Source of the DNA: Streptomyces scopuliridis RB72
GTDB taxonomy: Bacteria; Actinomycetota; Actinomycetes; Streptomycetales; Streptomycetaceae
NCBI RefSeq assembly: GCF_000718095.1
Contig: NZ_JOEI01000017.1
Coordinates: 1 to 64,000 of the forward strand
DNA length: 64,000 bases
Direction: 5' to 3'
Part shown: positions 8,101 through 15,075 of the stretch, piece by piece
Layout of the letters: every line of letters begins with the position of its first letter
How positions within the stretch are numbered: position 1 is the stretch's first letter
Notes under the pieces: generated by a model
The model's input: the letters and a program-made list of their open reading frames with translations, nothing else
Database searches by the model: none
What the model was told of the DNA's origin: nothing
Program-made: the position numbers and the translations under genes

Positions 8101-9927
8101 AGCCTCTTCTCCACCGCGCTGCCGCTCCTGACACCGGACTGGCTGGTGGAGGTCGGCCTCTCCTCGATCCGTTTCGCGGACGAGGTGGCCGAACGGGCCA
8201 GGACAAGTGGGGTTTCCTGGCCCGTGGGGGACACCGAACGGCCCTTCGACGCCTTGGGTTTCTTCCGTCCCGATCAGATGCTTCTGCCGCTCGTCTCCGG
8301 TCAGTACCCGGCGGCCCCCGAGACGCACGGGATGTCGTACCTGCGCACCATCCCCGCGCCGGTACTCCGGTGGAGACTGCTCACGCTCTACCAGGCGGGC
8401 CTGGGGGATGCCCTGACCGATGCGGCGCTGTCCTCACCCGCCCTGCCGTGCGCACGGCCCTCGGACCATTTGCTGCTCGCCGCCGACGGTCTGTACACCA
8501 CGCTCAACTGGGCCAGGAGATACAAGGAGTGGCTCGCCGGACCGGACAACACGCAGAATTTCGTCAGCGCTTCCCGGTTCGTACTGGACTCGGGCATGTT
8601 GAGCGCCTACGAAATGACCAAGTGGCGCGATCCCGAACAGGTGGTCACCCTCGATGACACCTTCCAGCTGGTGCAGCAAGCCGAACTCACCGCCGGGGAC
8701 GTCGCGGAGCGTCTGACGGCTCTCGGCTATCAAGTTGTCCCCCCGACCGGCAGCGAGGAGGTCGGGCCGGAGGATCTCGCCCTGCTCCGTCCGTTGGGCA
8801 GGGCCGACGACAGCTGGCTGGAGCCCGGAAGCGAGCTGTCGGTGGCTCAGCTCTGCTTCAGCGCGGCACTGGCCGAGAGGTCCACGCGCGAGGCGGCCGA
8901 CCGGCTCCGGGAGCTTGGGTTCACCGTTCCCTCGGAGTATCCGAACTCCGACGCCTGGACCGCGGAGGACCGCGAGGTGCTACAGCGGCTGTGGGCTCTG
9001 CACGCGGATCCGGTACCGGCGGACCGGGCCCAGGAGATCACCTATGCCCAGCTGATCAGCGTGGCACGCGCCTCGGGGGCCACCACGCAGGCGGTCGTCG
9101 ACCTGCTGAGGGACACCGGCTTCTCCGTGCCCTCCTATGACACGCCCGAGCAGACGTTCCACGACGACGAATGGGCCCTGCTCGTCTACAACGACATCCC
9201 CCTCAATGTTGACCGCCAAGTCCCGCTGCCTCATGCGGTGGGGGTGGCGCACCGCACCGGGCAGACACTGGAGGAGGTCGCCGTACGGTTGCGCGCGCTC
9301 GGCTTCGAGATGCCCGAACTTCCCGCCGACGGGGCGTCGTTGAGCAAACAGGACGTCAACTTCCTCTACGCGCGGTACGAACGGTCGTCCAGCAGGGCAT
9401 GGCCCGAGCCGGATCGCCCGCTGGGGCTCAGCGCGATCGCGGAGCGAGCCTCCCGTTCCACCCTCTCCATGACCGAAACGGCCGCCAGACTGAGCAGCCT
9501 GGGATACCACTGTGCTCCGGATCAGTCGCTGCTCGCCCGGCTCCAGGAACATGATCTCGACGCGCTCCGGTGGACCCTCCCCGACGAGGACGATCAGACC
9601 GTGATCTCTCCCACGCAGCTGTACTCGGTGGCCGAGCACCTGGGGCGCCACCCGGAGGAAGTCGCCCAGTCGCTCACGGACTTCGGCTACAACGTCGCCG
9701 AGATCCCCGACACCTGGCACCAGGAACGGAAAGCGGAAGCGGATCTGATCGACGCCCTCTCACGCGGAGAAGAACCAATCGTCGATATCCGCTACGAGGT
9801 CGAGATCTCGCTTCCCACCCTCGCCACCGTGGCCATGCGCCTGAGGCTGCCCTTCCGTACCGTCGCCCTCAAAGCCACCGCCCTCGGCATGCGCCACGAG
9901 GCCGAGACCTGGTTCGCCGCCGGCTGA
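5182..9927 (+). CDS. caspase-like / HSP90-type ATPase / wHTH-repeat conflict protein
   Basis: A 1581-residue multidomain protein. Residues 5-260 form a caspase-like (peptidase C14) domain with the catalytic pair His86 (LSGHGVHF) and Cys136 (FLIDACREG). Residues about 280-480 form an all-helical region that I suspect is the inactive HD module known from such proteins. Residues about 600-1000 form a GHKL/HSP90-type ATPase: N-box ELYQNALDA (Asn677), DNGVGMG (Asp724), FGIGVLS (774) and GTTVRL (828), followed by the HSP90-like LSVDRKTI segment. Residues 1154-1581 hold seven repeats of about 60-67 residues, each with an RLxxLGF/Y-type helix pair, probably winged-helix units. No membrane segment or signal peptide. 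The chaperone-like ATPase may sense a trigger and license the protease. Trypco1 is encoded 7 bp upstream. The start could be ATG 5182 or 5194. Confidence 0.85.
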   Translation: MPRSMPRHKALLIGASEYDDETIRSLPFVRDDLQRLEGALSDRGFRPVEIAESQRGITPNAVNRHVLRFLREAGRGDTLFIMLSGHGVHFDGRDYLVPEDAYYESEPFAESCVEIGWQKELEDSPAGQVVFLIDACREGSARRTKSPTRMPGWERPKIAATLRRKVAYVYACSKAQYALYVDESEAVLPQHADAAGTQPKDSFSLFSRAVADVVSQVPHTLHMGEFLDEVQRRVTALHTAYGKTPPVQRIRAETDIPWQEFTVLPGPARDAAEHPWVRSTATHPVWERTAPGPAREALKDVCATLAARLAEGYDTAAATLRDDPWHDAELAKRAQDRLGFLTGRLAAGTELSPTEGALTVLLPLIGQAFWTHEAAQRAAVVTAGPADQSTPERDRFGKFAQGFPRLQRRLRTLEQRGVADGSAERIRWWLFHRWLIRQPELYASQTLKTLLGPPPGGPECPEWVTDALSGERFMRFLQELRAAPFAVPRHTAGRTGEPDRSDRTDQRDSDYDVIAASTRDEHEVRESLVASLAKAAQAFAVDPVDLPEILVEHIGISDSVNLGDLLTTIRGSDWRTSGLGRSLNAVCEHPAVQIALREHAHRVDGLLRDINRTSALAPLRSLPPYADADRVRLSGNTPTHLADGIRFQLAEDRVQELLMGEELYGERELAIRELYQNALDAVRYRDRRTEYLRRTDGTPPEWDGLIEFVQKADTLGRPYLECRDNGVGMGLDELRNVFSQGGARFVDLPEYIEEQTAWAELGEPRIELHPNSRFGIGVLSYFMLADEIEVTTCRMGRDGRPGNKYVVKIAGPGNLFRVDDLGPGTDSGTTVRLLLTDHKERVSCVDTLQRVLWLAPYRTRAEHGSRRHEWEPGQLSVSGPELSWMDDSEMFLRSGACYPSEDPDVWWVDGTGRFLADGLLAATNTLTSTSTGESYGTVVNLREQHQPELSVDRKTIRSNDGSHVSALLSGALPSLFSTALPLLTPDWLVEVGLSSIRFADEVAERARTSGVSWPVGDTERPFDALGFFRPDQMLLPLVSGQYPAAPETHGMSYLRTIPAPVLRWRLLTLYQAGLGDALTDAALSSPALPCARPSDHLLLAADGLYTTLNWARRYKEWLAGPDNTQNFVSASRFVLDSGMLSAYEMTKWRDPEQVVTLDDTFQLVQQAELTAGDVAERLTALGYQVVPPTGSEEVGPEDLALLRPLGRADDSWLEPGSELSVAQLCFSAALAERSTREAADRLRELGFTVPSEYPNSDAWTAEDREVLQRLWALHADPVPADRAQEITYAQLISVARASGATTQAVVDLLRDTGFSVPSYDTPEQTFHDDEWALLVYNDIPLNVDRQVPLPHAVGVAHRTGQTLEEVAVRLRALGFEMPELPADGASLSKQDVNFLYARYERSSSRAWPEPDRPLGLSAIAERASRSTLSMTETAARLSSLGYHCAPDQSLLARLQEHDLDALRWTLPDEDDQTVISPTQLYSVAEHLGRHPEEVAQSLTDFGYNVAEIPDTWHQERKAEADLIDALSRGEEPIVDIRYEVEISLPTLATVAMRLRLPFRTVALKATALGMRHEAETWFAAG
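8641..9924 (+). repeat. seven wHTH-like coding repeats
   Basis: Within the C-terminal 428 residues of the caspase/HSP90 protein, seven diverged units of about 60-67 residues (the last about 42) share a helix, a VAxRLxxLGF/Y motif and a Val-Pro turn. Anchors are VAERLTALGYQV, AADRLRELGFTV, VVDLLRDTGFSV, VAVRLRALGFEM, TAARLSSLGYHC, VAQSLTDFGYNV and VALKATALGM. The units are diverged at DNA level, so they are old. Confidence 0.75.
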
Positions 9928-10057
9928 TCCCGTGTGTCACAGATCATCGACAGCCCGAACCGAACACGCGGCTTCCCCTCTCTTGTGAGGCGGACGCAGA
10001 CCCCCCGTCCGCCGCCCGCGCCAGCGCCCCAGCGCGCCACCCGAGGAGACATCCGCC

Positions 10058-10984
10058 ATGCCCAAGACCTCAACTGCCCTGATCCGGCGCCTTCGTGGCC
10101 GGGCCACGGGACTCGTCGTGGCCGGTACTGCCCTCGCCCTCGCCGTCCCGGTCCCGGCGATGGCCGCGACCGCCCGGGCCAGTGCCGCCTCGGCCGACCC
10201 GGTCTCCGTCATGACGTACACCGCCAAGGAACGCCGGGAGGCCCTCGCCTACTGGACGACCGCCCGCATCAAGGCCGTCGGGAAGTCCGTGGACCTCGGT
10301 CCGACCGGGCCGAAGGCCAAGCCGTACAAGGGCGCCGCGCTGAAGACCGTGGGTCGGCTCTTCTTCGTCAACTCGCGGGGCGCCGACACCTGGTGCACGG
10401 CCACCGCCGTGAAGAGCGCCAACCGCTCCGCCGTGATGACCGCCGCCCACTGCGTGCGCATGGGCTCCTCTCCCGGCAACACCAACACCGCGATGGTGTT
10501 CGTCCCCGGCTACCACAAGGGCAAGAAGCCGTACGGCGCGTTCGCGGTCCGCTCCGCCGCGACCCCGCGAACCTGGGAGAACGACTCCCTCAACGACATG
10601 TCCGCGCTGGTCGTCGACGCCGACAAGAACGGCCGCAAGCTCACCGACGTCGTGGGCGGCCGGCCCATCGCCTTCGACCGCGCCGTCGGCGGCACGGTCA
10701 CCGCCCTCGGCTACTCCGCCACCCGCCCGCAGCTCGGCGAGGAACTCCTCCGCTGCGTCGGCAGGACGAAGAGGGAGCACGGCACGCAGATGATCCCCTG
10801 CGACCTGACCGGCGGGGCCAGCGGCGGCCCGTGGCTGGCCGACTTCGACGCCACCACCGGCAAGGGCAAGGGCGTCCTGGTCTCGGTCAACGCCTCGCTG
10901 GACTCGCTGACACCGACCAAGATGTACGGAGAGGTGCTGAGGACCACGGCCAAGAAGGTGTACGACCGGGCCCAGCGCGGCTGA
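10058..10984 (+). CDS. secreted trypsin-like serine protease
   Basis: A 308-residue protein with a Sec-type signal peptide: an RRLRGR n-region, hydrophobic LVVAGTALALAVPVPAMAA and a signal peptidase I-like AMA site near residue 38. The chymotrypsin-fold triad is readable: His131 in TAAHC, Asp180 in LNDMSALVVD and Ser255 in GGASGGPW. It should be exported and act outside the cell. The start ATG 10058 follows GAGGAGA. It lies 130 bp downstream of the caspase/HSP90 gene on the same strand. Trypsins recur near Trypco domains, but this one carries a signal peptide, so whether it belongs to that system or is an independent exoprotease is unclear. Confidence 0.88.
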   Translation: MPKTSTALIRRLRGRATGLVVAGTALALAVPVPAMAATARASAASADPVSVMTYTAKERREALAYWTTARIKAVGKSVDLGPTGPKAKPYKGAALKTVGRLFFVNSRGADTWCTATAVKSANRSAVMTAAHCVRMGSSPGNTNTAMVFVPGYHKGKKPYGAFAVRSAATPRTWENDSLNDMSALVVDADKNGRKLTDVVGGRPIAFDRAVGGTVTALGYSATRPQLGEELLRCVGRTKREHGTQMIPCDLTGGASGGPWLADFDATTGKGKGVLVSVNASLDSLTPTKMYGEVLRTTAKKVYDRAQRG

Positions 10985-11014
10985 CCGAACAGTCATCGGC
11001 GCGGTTCCCCCTGG

Positions 11015-11734
11015 TCAGCGGCGCGGTTCCCAGCGGAAGAGGCGGGAGGCCAGCGCGACGGCGACGACGACCCAGCTCAGTGTGGGCAGCAGCAGAGGCA
11101 GGGAGTCCGCCACGGGAACGCCGCCGTTCCAGGCGTTGAGGACCAGTTCGGTGGCCGAGCCGCCGGGGAGCAGCCGCTTGAGCAGGGTGAGCTCCTCGGT
11201 GCCGGTGATTCCTACCCAGCTGGTGACGGCGATGACGCCGAGGCTGACGGGCAGCGTGGTCACCTGGGCGTGCTCGGGGGAGTTCGTCAGTCCCGCCGTG
11301 GCCAGCGCCAGGCCGAGCATCATGATCAGCGTCGAGAGGACGGCCGCCGCCAGGAGGGGAACATTGCCCGGCCTGCCGGCGACCCCGGCCAGCACGACGA
11401 GGATCGCGGTCACCTGGACCAGTGCGACGACGGTGACCGGGAGCATCAGCCCGGAGAGAATGGTGGCATCGCTCGCCGGGGTGGAGCGCAGCCGCTTGAG
11501 GAAGAGGTTCTGACGGCGCGAGGCCAGAGTGGTCACCGCGGTGGTGTAGAGCCCGAACGCGCCCACGGTGAACATCACCACGGCCGCGATGTATCCGAGA
11601 CTGCCCAGGTCGGCGAAGATTTCGTGCTGGTAGATGAAGTACGCGCTGACCGCCACGGGCATGATGAAACTGGTGACCAGAACCAGCCGGTTCCGGAAGA
11701 TCTGGATCAGCTCGCTAAGAGCGATGGAGAGCAT
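11015..11734 (-). CDS. ABC-2 type exporter permease
   Basis: A 239-residue integral membrane protein with about six hydrophobic segments, starting with the typical ABC-2 N-terminus LSELIQIFRNRLVLVTSFIMP and ending near LSWVVVAVALASRLFRW. It forms the channel half of an ABC exporter with the ATPase encoded 64 bp upstream. Such DR-type exporters move drugs, lipids or peptides; the substrate is not evident. The neighbouring divergent histidine kinase/response regulator pair suggests stress-induced export, as in the LiaRS-, DesKR- or BceAB-like layouts. Confidence 0.88.
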   Translation of the reverse strand: MLSIALSELIQIFRNRLVLVTSFIMPVAVSAYFIYQHEIFADLGSLGYIAAVVMFTVGAFGLYTTAVTTLASRRQNLFLKRLRSTPASDATILSGLMLPVTVVALVQVTAILVVLAGVAGRPGNVPLLAAAVLSTLIMMLGLALATAGLTNSPEHAQVTTLPVSLGVIAVTSWVGITGTEELTLLKRLLPGGSATELVLNAWNGGVPVADSLPLLLPTLSWVVVAVALASRLFRWEPRR

Positions 11735-11798
11735 GGGGAAGGTCCTTTTCCTGGGAAGTTCCGGGATGTGTCAGACAGGGCCTCATCGCGGACGGGGC

Positions 11799-12683
11799 CT
11801 AATCGCTGCCGATGGAGCGGAAGACGTCGTCGAGCCGAGTCGGTCCTGCTTGGAGTTCCCGCAGCTCCACCGCGTTGTCGTGCGCCCAGCCGAGCAGGGT
11901 GTGGAGGTCCTTCTGGAGGTCGAAGGTCTCGATGAGGACCTTCCCGTCCATCTGGCGCGTGGCCTGGAGCGGTAGCGCCGGTGCGAAGGCCGCGAGGGAG
12001 AAGTGGATAGCGGCCGGCAGGGATCGCGTCAGCTCGGCGACGGTCCCTTCCCGGTGGAAGGTGCCCTTGTGCATGAGCCCGATGCGATCGGCGCGCTCCT
12101 GGGCCTCTTCCAGATAGTGCGTGGTGAGCACGACGGTGGATCCGTCTTCGCGCATTTTGTCCACGGCGTCCCACACAGCGTCCCGGGACTGGATGTCCAA
12201 GCCGGTGGTGGGCTCGTCCAGGAAGATCAGCTCAGGCTGCCCGTACACGGCGGTGGCGAAGTCCAGACGCCGCTTCTCACCGCCGGAGAGCTGGGACACC
12301 TGGGTGCCGGCCTTGTGCGTGAGGTCGACGAGGCTGAGTACGCGTTCGACCCTGTCGCTGCGCTGGGAGAGCTTTCCGATCAGCCGGACCGATTCCTTCA
12401 CCGTCAGGTCCGGGGAGAATCCGCTCTCCTGGAGCATGATGCCCATCCTGGGCCGCACGGCGCGCCGGTCGCGCGGGCTCTGCCCGAAGACCCGCACGGT
12501 GCCCGAGGTGGCCGGACGGTGGCCTTCGACGGTCTCCAGGGTCGAGGTCTTGCCGGCCCCGTTCGTGCCGAGCAGCGCGTAGAGCTCCCCCTTCCCCACC
12601 TGGAAGGACAGGTCTTTCACGGCGTGGAAGTCGCCGTAGCTGAGGTTCAGACGTTCAACGTCGATGACTGGTGTCGAGGTCAT
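11799..12683 (-). CDS. ABC exporter ATP-binding protein
   Basis: A 294-residue ABC ATPase. Walker A is GTNGAGKTST near residue 39, the signature is VSQLSGGEKRR, and Walker B is LIFLDEPTTGLD, followed by the H-loop VVLTTHYLEEAQ. The C-terminal extension after residue 215 is typical of DrrA/CcmA-like exporter ATPases. It powers the ABC-2 permease encoded downstream (64-bp gap, same transcript). It is transcribed away from the two-component system, and the 166-bp gap between them holds a candidate operator (12727-12747). Confidence 0.92.
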   Translation of the reverse strand: MTSTPVIDVERLNLSYGDFHAVKDLSFQVGKGELYALLGTNGAGKTSTLETVEGHRPATSGTVRVFGQSPRDRRAVRPRMGIMLQESGFSPDLTVKESVRLIGKLSQRSDRVERVLSLVDLTHKAGTQVSQLSGGEKRRLDFATAVYGQPELIFLDEPTTGLDIQSRDAVWDAVDKMREDGSTVVLTTHYLEEAQERADRIGLMHKGTFHREGTVAELTRSLPAAIHFSLAAFAPALPLQATRQMDGKVLIETFDLQKDLHTLLGWAHDNAVELRELQAGPTRLDDVFRSIGSD

Positions 12684-12726
12684 GCATTGATCTCAGCCGT
12701 CGTCACGCTCGTCCGGCAGTGGCGTG

Positions 12727-12747
12727 GTGTCATCACTCCGCCATGAC
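12727..12747. promoter_or_regulatory. candidate operator between ABC exporter and sensor kinase
   Basis: TGTCAT (12727-12732), 9 bases, then ATGACA (12742-12747) form a perfect inverted repeat in the divergent promoter region. A further GGTGTCAC lies near 12773. This spacing suits a LuxR-type response regulator, such as the one encoded at 13977-14579. It is a prediction from symmetry alone. Confidence 0.4.
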
Positions 12748-12849
12748 ATTCCTTGGGGCGGACGCATGACGCGGTGTCACTGGTGCCACCCACGGAGCCT
12801 GGAGAATACTGCGGGACAGACTCTGCTGTTCGATCCCGGAGAGCCGCAC

Positions 12850-13980
12850 ATGGAGCACGCCGACACGCCCCAGGGACCGCTGCGCAGATGGAACCGCGTC
12901 ACGTTCGTCCCGCCGCTGGCCGCCGTAGGGGCGGTGCTGGTGGCGACCGACGCCCGGACCTGGTGGGAGGCCGCCGTCCTGGCCCTGGGCGTGACAGCGG
13001 GCCTGCTGGTCGTCGCGCGGTGGTCGGCGGACGACACCTCCCGCGTCGTACTCCCCTGCCTGATCATCACCGCGGCCGTATGGCCGTTCGGAGTGCTGGT
13101 GGCCGACAGTCACACGGCGTTCTACGGCCTGACGATCGTGGGCCCCTACCTCATCCCCCGGCTGCCGCGCCACCGAGGCGCGGCAGCCCTGGGGCTCGTC
13201 GCGTTCGTCGGCGCGGTGGGCGCGGCGAGGCTGACGCAATCACGGGACGATGTTCCCGGCGTTCTGATCGAGTACGTCCTCATCCCCACGGCTGTCGCGG
13301 TGGTGACGATCGGCGCCCAGTTCGCCAACCACAGGTTCTACAAGGTCATGGAGCAAACGCGAGAACGCGAAGCGGAGCTGGCCGTCATCCGGGAACGCAT
13401 ACGGTTCGCCAGTGATCTGCACGATATCCAGGGCCACACACTGCATGTGGTGAAGCTGAAGATCACGCTGGCCGAGAAGCTGCTGCGCAGCGACATCGGG
13501 CGCGTGGAGGAGGAGCTACGGGAAGTGCACGCCCTGGTCAGCGACACCATCACCCAGACCAAGGAGCTCGCCTACGCACAGCGGCGACTCAACCTGTCCG
13601 TGGAGCTGGAGAACGCGAAGAACCTCTTCGAAGCCGCCGGCATCCGCGTGCGCGTCAACCGCGAGGCCGACGTCGATGAGAGCGTCAACGGGCTGCTCGG
13701 CCAGGTCCTCCGCGAGACGACGACCAACATCCTGCGCCACGCGCAGGCCACACGGGTGCGAATCACTCTCTCGGAGTCGGGCATCACCATCGTCAACGAC
13801 GGCGCGCAGGAGGCTCCCCTTCCGGGGCTCAGGGGGCTGGCCACCCTCAAGGAACGAGTGGGCGACAACGGAGGCGAGCTGACGGTGGAGCAAGAGAACG
13901 GGCGCTTCCTCACGGCCGCGGCGTTTCCCCGCCTTCGCCCGGCGACGGTGCCCTCCGCGGCGCGGGAGGACAGCCGATGA
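12850..13980 (+). CDS. sensor histidine kinase (HisKA_3 type)
   Basis: A 376-residue NarL/DesK-type kinase. Four to five membrane segments (residues about 18-150) are followed by a coiled segment, the phospho-acceptor box RFASDLHDIQGHTLH, and a compact HATPase with N-box RETTTNILRHA and a short G-rich lid region (LPGLRGLATLKERV). The frame is open from 12724, but ATG 12850 is preceded by CGGAGAG and starts just before the membrane region, so I use it. It overlaps the response regulator start by 4 bases (ATGA), so the two are translationally coupled. It probably senses a membrane-associated signal and controls the divergent ABC exporter. Confidence 0.9.
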   Translation: MEHADTPQGPLRRWNRVTFVPPLAAVGAVLVATDARTWWEAAVLALGVTAGLLVVARWSADDTSRVVLPCLIITAAVWPFGVLVADSHTAFYGLTIVGPYLIPRLPRHRGAAALGLVAFVGAVGAARLTQSRDDVPGVLIEYVLIPTAVAVVTIGAQFANHRFYKVMEQTREREAELAVIRERIRFASDLHDIQGHTLHVVKLKITLAEKLLRSDIGRVEEELREVHALVSDTITQTKELAYAQRRLNLSVELENAKNLFEAAGIRVRVNREADVDESVNGLLGQVLRETTTNILRHAQATRVRITLSESGITIVNDGAQEAPLPGLRGLATLKERVGDNGGELTVEQENGRFLTAAAFPRLRPATVPSAAREDSR

Positions 13981-14579
13981 CCACCGTGGTGCTCGCCGAC
14001 GACGAAGCTCTGCTCCGTAAGGCGCTGGCGTCGTTGCTGACTCTCGAAGGCGAGATCACCGTGCTCGCCGAAGCGCACGACGGCGAATCAGCCGTCCGGG
14101 CCACGCTGCGACACCGGCCCGACGTGCTCGTCATCGACTTGGAGATGCCCGGTCTGGACGGGCTCGGCGCTGTCGCGGAGATCCGCCGTGCGCGGCCGGA
14201 CCAGGTGATCCTCATGCTGACCCGCCATGCCAGACCCGGGGTGCTCCGCAAGGCCCTGAAACTCGGAGTCCAGGGGTTCGTCAGCAAGTCGGCGGAACCC
14301 GCGCACATCACGTCGGTCATCAACACTCTGCACGAGGGCAAGCGCTGGATCGACCCGGACGTCTCCGCGCTCGCCGTCGTCGACGACTGCCCACTCACCG
14401 ACCGGGAGATCGACGTCCTGCGAGCGACCCGCGACGGGTACTCCGTCGCCGAGATCGCCCCCCGCCTCCACCTGGCGGAAGGCACCGTACGCAACTACCT
14501 CTCGCACGCCATGCAGAAGACCCAGACACGGACCCGGCACGAAGCGGCGCGCTTCGCGCGCGAGCACGACTGGCTTTAG
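13977..14579 (+). CDS. NarL/LuxR-type response regulator
   Basis: A 200-residue two-domain response regulator. The receiver domain has the acidic pair VLADDEALL, the phospho-acceptor aspartate in VLVIDLEMPGLDG (about residue 54) and the conserved Lys in VSKSAEP. The C-terminal LuxR HTH reads LTDREIDVLRATRDGYSVAE, with the recognition helix AEGTVRNYLS. Its ATG overlaps the kinase stop. It is the cognate partner of the kinase at 12850 and the likely regulator of the divergent ABC exporter. Confidence 0.93.
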   Translation: MTTVVLADDEALLRKALASLLTLEGEITVLAEAHDGESAVRATLRHRPDVLVIDLEMPGLDGLGAVAEIRRARPDQVILMLTRHARPGVLRKALKLGVQGFVSKSAEPAHITSVINTLHEGKRWIDPDVSALAVVDDCPLTDREIDVLRATRDGYSVAEIAPRLHLAEGTVRNYLSHAMQKTQTRTRHEAARFAREHDWL

Positions 14580-14583
14580 GCCG

Positions 14584-14985
14584 TCACGAGGTGGTTCCCA
14601 CCCCTCCTGGGCCCAGCGACCCCACCGCCGCGACCACCACCCCCGCCTTCCCGCACACCCAGTGCGGATCGGGCCCCAGCTCCGGTTCCACCTCCAGCGC
14701 GTGCGGTCCGTCGGGCTCGGCCTCGGCGCAGACGGGGCACAGCGGCCACCGTCCGTACCGTTCCAACAACGCGTCTTGTACGTCCTGCGCCACCAGCCCG
14801 GCCACGTACGCGACGCCCTCCGGCCACTGCTCCACCCACCAGCGCCGGTGCGACACCGAGTCCTCCACCAGCGACACGACCTCGGCGCGCGCGACATCGC
14901 CCGCCGCCAGGTCGGCCAGCACCAGGGCGCGGGCGGCGTGCAGCGCCTGCTCAAGCAGATCCACATCAGGGTTCGGGGCGTCCAT
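14584..14985 (-). CDS. hypothetical protein with Cys-pair (SCO4309-like)
   Basis: A 133-residue acidic protein of unknown function. The N-terminal two thirds is helical (LLEQALHAARALVLADLAAGDVARAE, with ERYGRWPLCPVC after it). The C-terminal third holds LCPVC and, about 30 residues later, HWVCGK, which could form a small metal site with nearby histidines. It ends 4 bases after the convergent response regulator. In Streptomyces a protein of this kind sits beside the murR/murQ genes, which fits here. I cannot assign a role. Confidence 0.65.
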   Translation of the reverse strand: MDAPNPDVDLLEQALHAARALVLADLAAGDVARAEVVSLVEDSVSHRRWWVEQWPEGVAYVAGLVAQDVQDALLERYGRWPLCPVCAEAEPDGPHALEVEPELGPDPHWVCGKAGVVVAAVGSLGPGGVGTTS

Positions 14986-15031
14986 TCAGCCATTGTCAGG
15001 GACAGCGAGGGGTTGACGACCGCCGAAATCC

Positions 15032-15075
15032 GAAAATATCTTTCATGAGTGACCCAAGACGTGAAGGAAAGTTTC
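15032..15075. promoter_or_regulatory. candidate MurR operator cluster
   Basis: GAAAATATCTTTC (15032-15044) and GAAAGTTTC (15067-15075) are A/T-rich GAAA/TTTC palindromes that flank the GTG start of the RpiR-type gene, inside otherwise very GC-rich DNA. A related GAAAGAGCCGCTTTC lies right before the murQ ATG (16015-16029). They are plausible autoregulatory sites for the RpiR-type protein, inferred from symmetry and position only. Confidence 0.4.

Noticed and set aside
5158..8328. 1056-residue open frame on the minus strand opposite the caspase/HSP90 gene
   Set aside because: It is a GC-bias shadow: the product is Ala/Gly/Arg/Val-rich with no recognisable domain, while the plus-strand product has clear catalytic motifs.
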